DNA of 45,426 bases from NCBI GenBank assembly GCA_020722085.1, contig DYLN01000006.1, positions 11,978-57,403 on the forward strand. The letters are read 5' to 3'. How positions within the stretch are numbered: the stretch's first letter is position 1; each line of letters starts with the position of its first letter. A program made the translations under genes and the position numbers. The notes beneath the pieces are model-generated. The model was not told the origin of the DNA, did not search any database, and worked only from the letters and a program-made list of their open reading frames with translations. This document shows positions 16,583 to 27,700 of this stretch, one piece after another. This DNA is from Melioribacter roseus. GTDB taxonomy: Bacteria > Bacteroidota > Ignavibacteria > Ignavibacteriales > Melioribacteraceae.

Positions 16583-19500
16583 CTATTTCGTTAAAATCAT
16601 CTTCTTCGTGATGTTTACATTTTGTCCTGAGAGTCTGTAGATATAAATGCCCGATGCGAAGTTCGATGCATTGAATATAACAGTATGGAGACCACGCTGC
16701 AATTGACCCTCCATTAGAACAGCTACTTTCTGACCGATTATGTTGTATACCGTCAACGTGTATTCTCCCGCAACAGGTATTGCAAAGCGGATTGTTGTTG
16801 TCGGATTGAACGGATTTGGATAGTTCTGATTAAGCTCGAACTTAGTAGGCATCTCCTCGGTTTTATCACTTACAGCAGTAGTTGAGTTTACCGATGCCAT
16901 CATAAACATCTGACCTGCTTTGGTTCCGGCATAGACATTACCGTCATTAGGATTAACTACCAGTGAGCTTACACCAAAACCATTCATGCCGAGCGAAGTC
17001 CATGTAGCACCCATATCGCTTGATGAATATACGCCGCTTGCCCATGAACTTACATAAATATTATTACTTCCGTCAACAGATATTGAATATATAAACTGAG
17101 CATTAAGGTTGTTTGATTTAGTCCAGGTAGTTCCGCCGTCCTGCGAAATATAAAGTCCGTCTCCGTATGTACCGGCAAGTAAAACATTGGTTGATGTCGA
17201 AGCCAGTGCCCACACGAAGTTGTAACTGATATTTAATTGAGTCCATGCAGAACCGTTATATTTGAATACTCCTCCGCCAAGCGTAGCAGCAAACACCTGT
17301 GAACTTGGTGTTACAGTAAGTGCCTGAATAGTCAAATTGTAACCTAAACCAGAATTTATTGCTGTCCATGTAACACCAAGATCTGCAGATACATAAACTC
17401 CAGCACCATAAGTTCCGGCATATAAATTACCGGAATTATCTGCTGTAACAGCATGAACATCAATTCCACTGAATCCTATGAGTGTCCACTCTGAGCCGTT
17501 AAACCTGTACAAGCCCTGCTCTGTTGCAGCAAAGATGTACGAACCAACAGCTTTAAGTGACCAGATGAAACCAACATGTATATCAGAATTAATGACTGTC
17601 CACGTATGTCCGCTGTCGGATGATTTATAGATTTTACCGCCCCATGTGCCGGCATAAATATTTCCGTTTGCATCGTAGGTGATGGCGTAAACAATTTCAT
17701 CGGAAGTGAATGAACTTACCTGCTGCCATTTATTGTTGTCACCATTTCCGCCGCTGCCATTATTATTACCGGTTGTAGGTGTAATTGTAATGGATGCACT
17801 TGCACTGTTATTATCCGGATTAGGATCTTCGGTTAGCGATCCAGTAATTCTTGCAATGTTCACTATCTCTTTATCCGAGGGAATATTTCCTATAAACAGT
17901 GCATAATTAAATTGTCCCGGTCCCGTCAATGATTTACATATCATTTGACCGTTCTGGACACCGCTTACAAAATTAACTGCTGCAAACGGTGCAAGAATTG
18001 ATCCTCTAAAATCTATTCCCTGTATAGTAATATTTGTAGCTTGGTAGAAATTAAACAGAATATTTTGATTTGTACTGCCGCTTACACTCATACCGCCGCT
18101 TATTGAAACAGTTGTACCGTCTACATTAACAAGTGCAACCGAACCGCCGGGTACATTAATATGAATATTATTTGCACCGGATAAATCGGAACCGGAAACA
18201 CTAAATACATTCAAGAAAGGATCAGTACCTGTAAGTGACAACCCACCATATTGATAATTAACAGTGCCGTTTGTTGTATACGCAGCTAATGAAGTAGAAA
18301 GGTTTTCTAAGTATACTTTTGCTGCGGCAAAATTAATTGGGCTGTCCTGTCTGAGTGTACCTCCGGTTATACTTACGGAAGGCTGAGGTAAGTTTGTGCT
18401 GTTTCCGTAAACTACATTACCATTATATACTGCACCGCTGGTATAGGTAAGATTACGTCCGACTATCAATACATCCCCACTATTCGGGGGCAGTTGATCG
18501 CCAATACTGTAATTTGCAAGGTTCGCATCTCTTCCTACAGCTACTTTACCTTGAGTATCAGCGGACGGCTGTGTAGCATCTTCAATTACAAATAAGTTAA
18601 AATCCTTCGCTACACCAAGGTCAAATACGCTGCTGCTTATTTCTTCACAGTCAATTTTTACAGTAATTGTTAATGTTGCATAAGCGCTGCTTGCCAAATT
18701 TCCAACCATCCACAATCCTGTGTTCGGATCATAGGTACCCTGAGATGCATTGCTTGATACATATTCTAATCCTGCGGGCAACAAATCGGTTACCTGGATG
18801 CTCTTTGCTTCATCGGGTCCATTATTAGTTACTTCTATTGTAAATGTTACGTTATCTCCGCATTGTGGATTGGAATTATTAACGGTTTTTTCCAATTGTA
18901 AATCTGCGTTTTTATCCTGAGGAGGTTCACAAACCCAAGGATACCAGTAGAGATCACGTCCTGCTCCGTTTTTAATCGGGTTACCATCGCAATCGAGCAC
19001 ATTAACGCCATAGTGAATTTCAACCACCTGGTCACTCGGTCTTATACCCGGCCAGAGAGCAGTTATTGTAAATGTAGTATCCTTTGTAATTTTTACGGTT
19101 GAATAATGTGTTGAATTATCAACACTGCCGTCATTGGGTTCTACTATCCTCCAGCTTGTCTGCAAATATGCAGTGCTTGGGTTAGGTGTCAGGTGAACCG
19201 TACCGTTTATAGTAATATTTTTTGAATCATATTCACAAATTGCAGAATCAGGACCCAGTTCAACCGACCAATCAGTAACACAGACTTCGCCGCATTCAAC
19301 TTGAACTGTGGTAGAAGATTGTGCCGTAACATTTGCGGAACCGTCTACCGGATGCCCCACAGCAGTAACAGTATTTACTAACTCACCACAATCATTCGCA
19401 TCCGGAGTGTACGTCATAGTAAATGTGGTTGACTGCCCGGGATCAAGAACATTAATGTGTTTTATTTTGTGATCGCCGTCTTTGTTAAGCATTTCATCGT

Positions 19501-22012
19501 AAACATCAACACCGCCGTGAAGCTGAACATCACCACAATTTTCAACTACAAAAGTATAAGTAATCATATCACCGGGACTTACTGAATTCGTGCTGGCAGA
19601 TTTTTCAATGGCAACACATGTCTTGTAAAAACCGAAATCGATAGTCAAGTCGTCATTACAATTCAAAGTGACTGATGCAGGGCTGCTGCCGGAAGCGTCG
19701 CTGTCTTTTGCGTTATCACTTCCCTGATTAACTTTTGTTGAATACCATTTTGTTTGAGCGCTGCTTGCAAGTACGCCGGAAGTAAAATTAGAAGCAGCAA
19801 CTCTTACTTTGTATGTGCCGTTATCAAGATTCGAAAATTCATAATAACCGTTTGAATCGGTTGTATCGGATGTTATTAAGTTATTGTTTGAATCAAGCAG
19901 TTCGACAACTACGCTGGGAATTCCGGGTTCACCTGCATCCTGAATGCCGTTGATGTTCGTATCGTGCCAAATGAAGTCGCCGATTTTGTTTTCACACGGT
20001 GAACATATTTCCGGTACAATCAAATTATCGAAATTCAGTTTGTTAGGAGAATTATGCATTCCAACTACTTCAATTTTACCAAATCCTGCTGTGCCAAACG
20101 CTGAGCTGCTGACAGTTGCTTCATAAATCATATCGAAAATCCAGTTCGGGTAGCTCGGATTAGCTGTATAATTATTGTCAGTAGAAGGAGAATTTGTTGT
20201 TAGTACATATCCATAATCATTAAAGTTTTTGCTTAGAGAGGTGTTTTGATAAAGAATATATGGAGAGTTACCCGATTTAATATAAGAGCCGTATCCGCTT
20301 GGTGTAGGTTTACCTCCTTCAATATAATCGATTACAAAGTCAAGAACGGGATTGTTATTGGCATCATATAATTTAAATTCAGCCTGATCACTGCTTTTCA
20401 ACTGGTTAAAAGTATGTCCGCCCGACCAGCCTATAGCACCGGTACCGTAGGTATTATCGTTTAATGATTTTTCCAGTTCTAATCTGAAATTAATATTCCC
20501 ATTTGAGAGGTAATTAGTATATAGTTTTGCTACCGGATAATTAACATGACTCTTGTTTGTTGCACAAAGGTCGGTTACAATTGTTTGAACAGTATCTACG
20601 CCGCAATCCAAATAACCGTTATCTGCAGTACCGTTATCAAAATTTTCGTTTATAGCGGTTGCAGCGTCGTTAACATCGCTGTAAGAGTAAGTTGTTAAAT
20701 CACCACTCAATACCTGATTTGCAATTGTTAAAAACTGATTAACAGTCATTCCAGCAAACGCACCACCGACAATAGAGAGGTCGCCGAGATTTGTTGAGTT
20801 AGTTCCAAGATAACCTGCAGCGTCAAACTGAACATTCAAAGTTAAAGCAACAACCTGTCCGGCAAGAACACCCGCACTTGTGGTTGTCGGATCTGTGTAA
20901 TTTGAAGTCAGCTTATAAGCTGTTCCGCCCTGCGGCAGAAAATTCTTCACCGCAGAAGCTGAAGTTAGAGTTAAAGTTTTGGTTCCGCCGACAGTTAAAC
21001 CAGCCGGGAAAACTGTTGAGAAATACATATCTCTCAATTTCCCCGGCGCACTGTTAGAAGGACTTCCCCACCCTCCTTGCGTAAAAGTTGTAAATCCTCT
21101 GGTATCGCAGTCTTGAGGAGTGTACCACTCAACAGTAGCTGTTACTTCCTTAGTATCAAACGAAGGGGTTGCAAGTACCAATTTTTGCTTGCCGTTGGGA
21201 TTTGTCTTGTGAACATATCTTGTTCCCTGAGGAATTTCAACATCTGCCTGAGCTTTAATAGTTGCGGTGCCAGTCCCGCTGTAAGTTAAAATTATTGGTC
21301 CGGCATGTCCGTTTGCATCCGTGGTAACAGTTGATGCACTCAATGTGCCAAGAGTAGTCGAGAGATGTACCTGCACGTTTGCTACCGGATTGCCGTCAAT
21401 ATCGGTTGCATACACATCAAACGATGCCGGATTTCCAGCAGGCCAGGATTGAGAAGGAGGAATAATTAACAACGTTTGAAGAAACTCGTGGTCGCCATAA
21501 TTAGAATTTGCATCGTTGATTACATCAAGTGCGCGCGATTTAATTGTATTGTCGGTAATAGTGTTCGCATCAACGCCATCGCTGAAATGCCAGATAGCCA
21601 GTTGAACAGCGGCGGCTTCTTTGTCGTTATCGGAGAGTTTACCCGAATAAGAAGTTTTATACGGATAATAATTATTCAATATGTAGGTAATCTCTGCTGG
21701 GGTCTGACTTTCATCCCAGTAGTCTTTATTGTATTCAAGAGAATGCTGAAGATCGATACAATAAAATTTTTCGGAATGTCCGTTCAACGTACCCTTGAAC
21801 GTTCCGGCAAATGAAGTCTGATTGTTATTGGTAAAAGGATTTTTGTAAGTCACACTCTTACCGTCTGCTGTTCCGGAAATTTTAGCAATGCTAGTATAGT
21901 CGGTGACTTCCTTAGCCCCGTTTTTGGTTTGTGCAAAAGTGAAGGTAGAAAATGCAATTAAAAAAACGGAGAACAGAACTAATCCAAACACGCAGTTCGA
22001 GAGGTGTTTCAT
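16583..22012 (-). CDS. Giant T9SS-secreted adhesin with N-terminal thioester domain
   Basis: A 1809-residue protein. A signal peptide ends ...FTFAQ. A thioester domain (~40-180) carries FYCIDL (Cys85) and AAVQLAIWHF (Gln137), the pair that forms an internal Cys-Gln thioester in Gram-positive adhesins. Next are a Big_1/invasin-like domain (~185-265), a long segment unassigned here, an SdrD-like B domain (~672-770, KIGDFIWHDTNINGIQDAGE), DUF11-type repeats (KSASTNSVSPGDMITYTF; ADLQLEKTVNNSNPQCGDNV), a choice-of-anchor-A domain (~1130-1370, GKVAVGRDANLANYSIGDQL), a sortilin/BNR-like propeller (~1425-1690, repeats of YAGT.....SSD.G.TWT) and a T9SS type A sorting domain (NQNYPNPFNPTTTIRFAIP, ~1720-1809). 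It should be surface-exposed and may attach covalently to amines on a target. AGGAG lies before the ATG. No neighbour shares its operon. Confidence 0.9.
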   Translation of the reverse strand: MKHLSNCVFGLVLFSVFLIAFSTFTFAQTKNGAKEVTDYTSIAKISGTADGKSVTYKNPFTNNNQTSFAGTFKGTLNGHSEKFYCIDLQHSLEYNKDYWDESQTPAEITYILNNYYPYKTSYSGKLSDNDKEAAAVQLAIWHFSDGVDANTITDNTIKSRALDVINDANSNYGDHEFLQTLLIIPPSQSWPAGNPASFDVYATDIDGNPVANVQVHLSTTLGTLSASTVTTDANGHAGPIILTYSGTGTATIKAQADVEIPQGTRYVHKTNPNGKQKLVLATPSFDTKEVTATVEWYTPQDCDTRGFTTFTQGGWGSPSNSAPGKLRDMYFSTVFPAGLTVGGTKTLTLTSASAVKNFLPQGGTAYKLTSNYTDPTTTSAGVLAGQVVALTLNVQFDAAGYLGTNSTNLGDLSIVGGAFAGMTVNQFLTIANQVLSGDLTTYSYSDVNDAATAINENFDNGTADNGYLDCGVDTVQTIVTDLCATNKSHVNYPVAKLYTNYLSNGNINFRLELEKSLNDNTYGTGAIGWSGGHTFNQLKSSDQAEFKLYDANNNPVLDFVIDYIEGGKPTPSGYGSYIKSGNSPYILYQNTSLSKNFNDYGYVLTTNSPSTDNNYTANPSYPNWIFDMIYEATVSSSAFGTAGFGKIEVVGMHNSPNKLNFDNLIVPEICSPCENKIGDFIWHDTNINGIQDAGEPGIPSVVVELLDSNNNLITSDTTDSNGYYEFSNLDNGTYKVRVAASNFTSGVLASSAQTKWYSTKVNQGSDNAKDSDASGSSPASVTLNCNDDLTIDFGFYKTCVAIEKSASTNSVSPGDMITYTFVVENCGDVQLHGGVDVYDEMLNKDGDHKIKHINVLDPGQSTTFTMTYTPDANDCGELVNTVTAVGHPVDGSANVTAQSSTTVQVECGEVCVTDWSVELGPDSAICEYDSKNITINGTVHLTPNPSTAYLQTSWRIVEPNDGSVDNSTHYSTVKITKDTTFTITALWPGIRPSDQVVEIHYGVNVLDCDGNPIKNGAGRDLYWYPWVCEPPQDKNADLQLEKTVNNSNPQCGDNVTFTIEVTNNGPDEAKSIQVTDLLPAGLEYVSSNASQGTYDPNTGLWMVGNLASSAYATLTITVKIDCEEISSSVFDLGVAKDFNLFVIEDATQPSADTQGKVAVGRDANLANYSIGDQLPPNSGDVLIVGRNLTYTSGAVYNGNVVYGNSTNLPQPSVSITGGTLRQDSPINFAAAKVYLENLSTSLAAYTTNGTVNYQYGGLSLTGTDPFLNVFSVSGSDLSGANNIHINVPGGSVALVNVDGTTVSISGGMSVSGSTNQNILFNFYQATNITIQGIDFRGSILAPFAAVNFVSGVQNGQMICKSLTGPGQFNYALFIGNIPSDKEIVNIARITGSLTEDPNPDNNSASASITITPTTGNNNGSGGNGDNNKWQQVSSFTSDEIVYAITYDANGNIYAGTWGGKIYKSSDSGHTWTVINSDIHVGFIWSLKAVGSYIFAATEQGLYRFNGSEWTLIGFSGIDVHAVTADNSGNLYAGTYGAGVYVSADLGVTWTAINSGLGYNLTIQALTVTPSSQVFAATLGGGVFKYNGSAWTQLNISYNFVWALASTSTNVLLAGTYGDGLYISQDGGTTWTKSNNLNAQFIYSISVDGSNNIYVSSWASGVYSSSDMGATWTSLGMNGFGVSSLVVNPNDGNVYAGTKAGQMFMMASVNSTTAVSDKTEEMPTKFELNQNYPNPFNPTTTIRFAIPVAGEYTLTVYNIIGQKVAVLMEGQLQRGLHTVIFNASNFASGIYIYRLSGQNVNITKKMILTK

Positions 22013-22056
22013 TTATATTTCTCCTATTGGTTTTTCTTTTAAGTGAAAGTCAATAG

Positions 22057-22073
22057 GACAAGATAGGTGCCAC
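22057..22073 (-). promoter_or_regulatory. Sigma-54-like -24/-12 promoter of the adhesin gene
   Basis: The minus strand reads TGGCAC, five bases, TTGTC (GTGCCA at 22067-22072 and GACAA at 22057-22061 on plus). This fits TGGCAC-N5-TTGC with one mismatch (T for C) and correct GG-to-G spacing. It would start transcription ~45 bases before the ATG. A TTGACT hexamer just downstream offers a competing sigma-70 reading. The rest of the 22013-22308 gap shows no gene. Confidence 0.5.
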
Positions 22074-22308
22074 TCCAAAAGCCGCGTTTTTCAAACGAAA
22101 TCGTAGAATTTTGACATAAATTTAAAATGCCGGTGTCTCAGATTGATATTTGCCAGTTAGATGAGTCAGTGAAAAATAAATTTGATTGGGCAAAGTAAAA
22201 TTAGAGATTTTATGTTATTGGAGAGAAAGTCGAGTATCTTAAATATCAGATCAATCGGTAAATCTTATAATTCATTTCCCCTTATTTCTTGTCAAATAGT
22301 TTCTACTA

Positions 22309-24396
22309 CTATTTATCTATTTTTATTTCAAAATCATTCCTTGAAAGTACTTTCCCTGTTCTATCGGAGAGAAAAACTTCAATTTTATGATTACCTTTTT
22401 GCAAGTCTTCAGGAAGATGAAACTCATTGTTTTCCCACGAAAAATATTTAACGGAATTCTTATCAATTTCACCGGTATTCATTTCGGCGATAGTCTTTCT
22501 ATCCAGAATCAATTTGAGTATGCATCCTGCAAATTTTTGATGAAGATCGTTAATTATCCAAAAACTTATTTGAAGCTTTTGTCCAGCAAAATAAGTATCA
22601 CGCATTACTTTTATGGAAACGTAGAGCGGCTGAAATGCTTTCTGAAGGGCAAAATAACCTTTTTTCTTTTGACCGTAATAATCTATTACCGACCAGGTAA
22701 TTGAACTCCAGCAATCGACAAACATAAATTGAAATAAGGCATTTACCTTTTTAAACTTTTCCCGCCGGTAAAAATCTATTGCGGTTTTTAAGAGTTCCGC
22801 TTGATAAGATTGTGAGTTTGAAACAAATTCATCTATACACTTTCCTTTATCGATTTTTGCAATGTGAAAAGTCTGCTCGTACTGAAAATTATGATATTTC
22901 CATTTAGCCCAATCCGGTTTGGAGATTTCCTCTTCCGATAAAAATTTTTTTAAAGAATCAACTGCGGGTAAAGCTTGTGCGCCAAACTCAGTTACCAGCG
23001 GTCCCATAGGACATGCTGCAAAGTGTTCTTTGCTACCCCAGTACCAGCCGTCATAAGGGTGTTCTTCGTAATTGGAGGCAAGTCGAATAATTCTGCTTTT
23101 GTCAACGCTAAGAACAGCATCATATAAAACCGGGTCGAGTGAATTTATTTGTTTCCCCGGTTCGTTGTGACAGCACCAAAAAGCAATCGAGGGATGGTTA
23201 TAGTTTTGTCTTACCATATCTTTGATTTGACGTGCAGCATTACGAGCAAAATTTTTAGAATCATCGTAAGTCCACTGCAGAGCAAAATCCTGCCAGATTA
23301 AAATTCCCTGTCTATCGCATTCATCATAAAATTCTTTTCTGTTTACATGCGCGTGTACACGCAGAATGTTAACGTTTGCTTTTTTAGCCCATTTGATTTG
23401 TTCGGAAATTTTTCGTGAATTTAATTCAGACAAAAACTGGGTTGGGATTATGTTTGTTCCCCGAAGGAACAATTTTTTCCTGTTCAAATAAAAAATTTTG
23501 TTTTCATCGAGCTTAACTTCTCTGATTCCGAACTGTGCTGAGAGTTCATTAATGATTTTTCCCTTAATATTTATCTCGTACAGATAAGGTCTGCCAGTAT
23601 CCCAGCTCCACCATAATTTGGGTTTGTCGATTTCAAAAGAAAAATTGAATGTGGATGATTTTCTTAACAGCCTAATTTTCTTATCAAACTTAAGCCTAAC
23701 TTTGCTGCCGCTTTCGTTCACTTCAATAGTTATTAAATCATTGACCGATTTTATCAGATGCGAAGTATATTCGGCTGTAAATTTTACAATTGCTTTTGAG
23801 AAGTCCCGATTTAATTTCGTATCGATACGAAAATTTGTAATGAAAACATCTCTTGCAGAAATTAAATTTACATCGTTCCAGATACCGCCGGTATTTTTAT
23901 CCTGTCCCTTTTCCGGGTCCCAGCCGCCGGGTCGGCAGTCGTGATGATTAAAAATTCCCTTGATTAATTTTTTCTTGTTTGGCCAGACGGCACCGGGTTC
24001 TTCAAAAGGCGAATTTACTTTAACGATCAAATCATTTTTCCCTTCCTCACGTACAGAATCCGACACATCAAAACTAAATTTCTGAAAATATCCTTCGTGA
24101 TGACCGATGTAATTGTCATTCAGCCACACATCACAAAAGTAATCCACACCATTGAATTCAAGAAGCTGCAGATTGTGACTATCCTTTTCAAAAATAAAAT
24201 TTTTGTAGAACCAGATTGAACCGCTGTAATTATCTAAACCGGCTAATTGCCAGTTTGCCGGAATTTTCATGAAAGGTAAATTTTCAGTCGAGAATTTTTT
24301 TTCTACTGAATTAAAATCCAGCCTGCCTTCGGGGTCAGTAATAAAATTCCATCTTCCGTCTAATGAAATATTTTTTACTTTGTTTTTCATCACCAT
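22309..24396 (-). CDS. GH2 family glycoside hydrolase (beta-mannosidase/galactosidase type)
   Basis: A 695-residue protein. The sugar-binding jelly-roll N-domain (LDGRWNFITDPEG, FNGVDYFCDVWLNDNYIGHH) spans ~8-190, an Ig-like domain ~195-310, and the TIM barrel begins at FLRGTNIIPTQF. The acid/base is in SIAFWCCHNEPG (Glu412) and the nucleophile in PLVTEFGAQALP (Glu470). A C-terminal beta domain ends it. There is no signal peptide, unlike every other hydrolase here, so it probably acts in the cytoplasm on imported oligosaccharides. The TEFGAQALP context resembles beta-mannosidase-like and exo-glucosaminidase GH2s more than LacZ, but substrate is uncertain. A second ATG two codons in is equally possible. 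A GC-rich repeat island separates it from the cluster upstream, so it may have its own promoter. Confidence 0.88.
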   Translation of the reverse strand: MVMKNKVKNISLDGRWNFITDPEGRLDFNSVEKKFSTENLPFMKIPANWQLAGLDNYSGSIWFYKNFIFEKDSHNLQLLEFNGVDYFCDVWLNDNYIGHHEGYFQKFSFDVSDSVREEGKNDLIVKVNSPFEEPGAVWPNKKKLIKGIFNHHDCRPGGWDPEKGQDKNTGGIWNDVNLISARDVFITNFRIDTKLNRDFSKAIVKFTAEYTSHLIKSVNDLITIEVNESGSKVRLKFDKKIRLLRKSSTFNFSFEIDKPKLWWSWDTGRPYLYEINIKGKIINELSAQFGIREVKLDENKIFYLNRKKLFLRGTNIIPTQFLSELNSRKISEQIKWAKKANVNILRVHAHVNRKEFYDECDRQGILIWQDFALQWTYDDSKNFARNAARQIKDMVRQNYNHPSIAFWCCHNEPGKQINSLDPVLYDAVLSVDKSRIIRLASNYEEHPYDGWYWGSKEHFAACPMGPLVTEFGAQALPAVDSLKKFLSEEEISKPDWAKWKYHNFQYEQTFHIAKIDKGKCIDEFVSNSQSYQAELLKTAIDFYRREKFKKVNALFQFMFVDCWSSITWSVIDYYGQKKKGYFALQKAFQPLYVSIKVMRDTYFAGQKLQISFWIINDLHQKFAGCILKLILDRKTIAEMNTGEIDKNSVKYFSWENNEFHLPEDLQKGNHKIEVFLSDRTGKVLSRNDFEIKIDK

Positions 24397-24445
24397 ATAA
24401 AGTAATCTTCAACTTCTTTGAGCTGACCTTGAAGTTTCAATCTTT

Positions 24446-24678
24446 GTAGGGGCGAGGTCTCCTCGCCCACATTTTTGTTATTACGTTCGTCCCATTATTC
24501 GGTCGGGTCGACAGACTAAGTAGGACTCCCGACAGGGTCCGTTCGACAGAATTCGCTCGCCTCGCTTCGCAGTCGGAGCGGGCTCTGCGGTTGAAAACCT
24601 CGTCGTATTTAGACGGGTCGGAGCGGGTCGGATTCTGTTGAATGACTGACGAGGAAGCCCCAACGCTACAGCCCCGCC
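24446..24678. repeat. GC-rich repeat island between GH2 and six-hairpin genes
   Basis: It opens with GTAGGGGCGAGG, a TCT loop and CCTCGCCC (perfect 8-bp stem at 24450-24457/24461-24468), almost the same as 777-800. It then carries TTCGGTCGGGTCGACAGAC, similar to the 13191-13215 repeat, several GGTCGGAGCGGGTC-type pieces, and ends GAGGAAGCCCCAACGCTACA. The ends read TGTAG...CTACA, as a bounded element would. The 323-bp gap holds no credible gene; the short open frame across it is low-complexity Arg/Pro-rich. Confidence 0.7.
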
Positions 24679-24719
24679 TTTTAACGTATTTACTGATTTA
24701 AATATACAATGATAGAACG

Positions 24720-27700
24720 TCAATAAAAAATTTCAAGACTAACGGGAGTCTTGCCGACATAAAACGAAATCGAATCCTCAGTAAAATTTTTTAATTCAAT
24801 TCCGTTTGCAGTTACTTTCTTCGGCATTTTCCTTCGGTTAAAGTTCTTTAAAATAACTTTCACATTCTCATTCTGATGAAGTACAACATCAACTTTATAT
24901 TTTTCATTTTCTTTCTTTACGAAATAAGAAATGTCGCCAAAATAAGATGGCAAATGTTCAATACTAATCCCCTCCGGCGAATCAATCCAATCTTGATAGA
25001 GACCGGCTCCAATAACAAGCGAAGTATCATATTCATTCTCGTAGAGAAACATTGTGCGCATCGAATTAATAAATTCCGAACTGACCCAAGTATGAGGCAT
25101 ATCGCCGATAAATTTGGGTGCCCGGTAATCTTTCCAAACAACCTCCGCCCATTGATTCCAGTTTTTCGGTCTTTGATCCAAAAAGAAAAAATTCATTTCG
25201 TCATGAGCGCGGTTTATTTCGTTCAATAAAATCATCGCGCCTATCGTTCTCAATTCATACGGAGTATAGTTAATCCAATCAGTTTCGTTCTTCTCTCTTT
25301 GCTTAAAAAATTTATAATATTTATCAAATGTGTTTTTAAGAAGTTTAGGAGGTAAGTTTTCTTTTTCATTGCAAGGATAAATTGCAATTGCTGTTGAGGT
25401 GGGATCAAAGTCACCCAATTCAGCAGAGCCCGGGATGTAATCTATCTTTTTGTATTTGACGGCAAGGTTAATAGAATTATAAAGATTCTTCCTGAATTCG
25501 TCTCTAATTTCTGCGAACTTTTTATGATAAGCATGCTCTTTAAGAGTGGAAGTAATTTCTACTGCATCGTTCAATCCTTTGAGTGCCCAAAAGTCATCCC
25601 AATAAGAATGCATCGGTTTGGCAGAATAGCCTTCATGGCTAATCGACTCGGGCAATAATCCGTATAAAGATCTTACGCTGTCACTTGTATTTTCTTTAAA
25701 ATAATTTGTTGATCTCAGTGCGATAAGATACTCAAGATATTCAACAGCTTTAACTATGTTATCAAATTTTGATCTTAAGAAGGTTGTATCCTTTGTAAAA
25801 TTAAAATACTGTTTTATCAAATAGATAAACTCACCGTTGCTGTCATTCTCATCAACCGGATCGGGACCTCTCCGGTCAACGACACAAGGAACTTTACCGT
25901 TGTCGAACAAAAATTTTGAATACCATTCGATAAAGTCTTTTACTTCTTTCGTCATCCCGTTTTTCAGTAAAGCTGAAGAAGTAAGTGCACCGTCTCTAAT
26001 CCACGAACGTTCGTACGATCTTGAACCGGGCTGAATTCCAGCATTATCCCGGTTTATTAATATATAAGCCAAATTAGACTTTAAAGAATTGATAAGCCAT
26101 TCTGCAGAGTGCGGAAGTTTGTATGTAACATTATTTAATTTTGCCGTCCAGTATTCAACTGTCTCATCAAAACTTTTCAACAAAGTTTTTTCTGTAAAAT
26201 CTTTCACGGGTTCTGAACCATGAAACGGTATGCACAATGCTGCGAACTTTTCTTCTCCGGCAGACAAATTAAATTTATATTTGAAAGTGCCAGAAGCAAA
26301 ACCGGTTGTATCTGTAATGTTTTTTGTGTTTGGAAGTTCATTTTCGGCAAGGTAATTTACAATCTCAGCATTATCAAAATTTGATGCACCGAAATCATCG
26401 GCATTTTTCATTGTACAGATAATTTTGTTGTTGTCTATTACAGCATAAGATTTTTTGTACTCAATTTTTTTGATTTTCGCTGCGCCGCCAACATCATTCA
26501 AAAATTGGTAATATGGATTTACTTGAAATGGTCTGACCGCGAGAAACAGATTCCCGGTTTTGTTTTCGGAAGAAATATTTTTCAGCCGATATGTTATAAA
26601 TAATTTCGAATCGCTGTTTGGCTTCCCTCCGGCAAACGCTTTTATTTCTAGTTTTAATTGTTCATTGCTCCAAATGACAGAAGGAATCGGCAGATAATTT
26701 TGTTCTAACGACTGCTTAATCTTAACATCATTACGGGTTATTAATTTCCCGCCGCAATAAATGAACGGTTCAATAGAAAATTTCTGCTTATCAACTTCTA
26801 TCATACCATCTTCATTGATCAATGCTTCTTTAGTATCTTTATCAACACCCACTACAGTCCAGTAAGAAGCTTCTTTATTAAAATAACGCGGGAAAAATCC
26901 ATGCGGAAAATCTTTTGACAAGTTTATAAAAAAATCGTTGTCGTTTTCCGAATATTCTGCCGGGAGCACTTCTATTTCGGCGATACCGAATCTGCCGAAT
27001 TTTTGTGTGAAATCTAATTTTAAATAATGTGCTTCCTGTTCTCTCAGAGAAATGTAATTTGAGTAATATGAACTCTTCTCAAATTCATAAACATTTTCCC
27101 AGTTTACCGAATCCGGCGAGGCTTTTATTCTGCACAAAACATCAAAGTTATCTTTTGACCAATTAATTTTTAATCCGCCGATTTCCCGGTTTGTTTTCAA
27201 GTCAATTAATATTTCCGCTTCAGAATTTTCAAAAGGATACCAGATCGTATTAGTGTCATCGTCAGATAAATATTTTTCTTCGGGTGTTTCAGGCAATGTT
27301 GATATTTGAGGCTGCGACGGATTTAAATTTACTTCCGGCAGTTCGGTAAAGTAAAACTCTTCAATATAAATTGTCCCTTTCCCGCCGTTATAAGAAGATA
27401 TAGTAAATTCAATTTTATCAATTTCGCGGAGTGAATGATCCTGAGCAGGGCCCCATGCAAAATTAATATGCTTCTTCTTAATGTTAACTTTTTGCCAGTT
27501 ATGAGGGAACTCAAAATTTCTTTGGTTCACCCACCAAACATTTTCGCCGCTTTTATCAAGCAGCTTAAATTCCAGATTGTTGTTCGGTGAATCCCCTTTA
27601 ATATAAAAAGAAAATTTATAATTAGGCGGCAGTTTAATGGGAAATACTTTTTGTATCCCGCCGTAGCCTGTTCCTTTTGTAAAATTATAATCAATTCTTA

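Noticed and set aside
24481-24723. 80-residue minus-strand open frame
   Set aside because: Encoded entirely by the repeat island; Arg/Pro/Thr-rich low complexity and no start signal.
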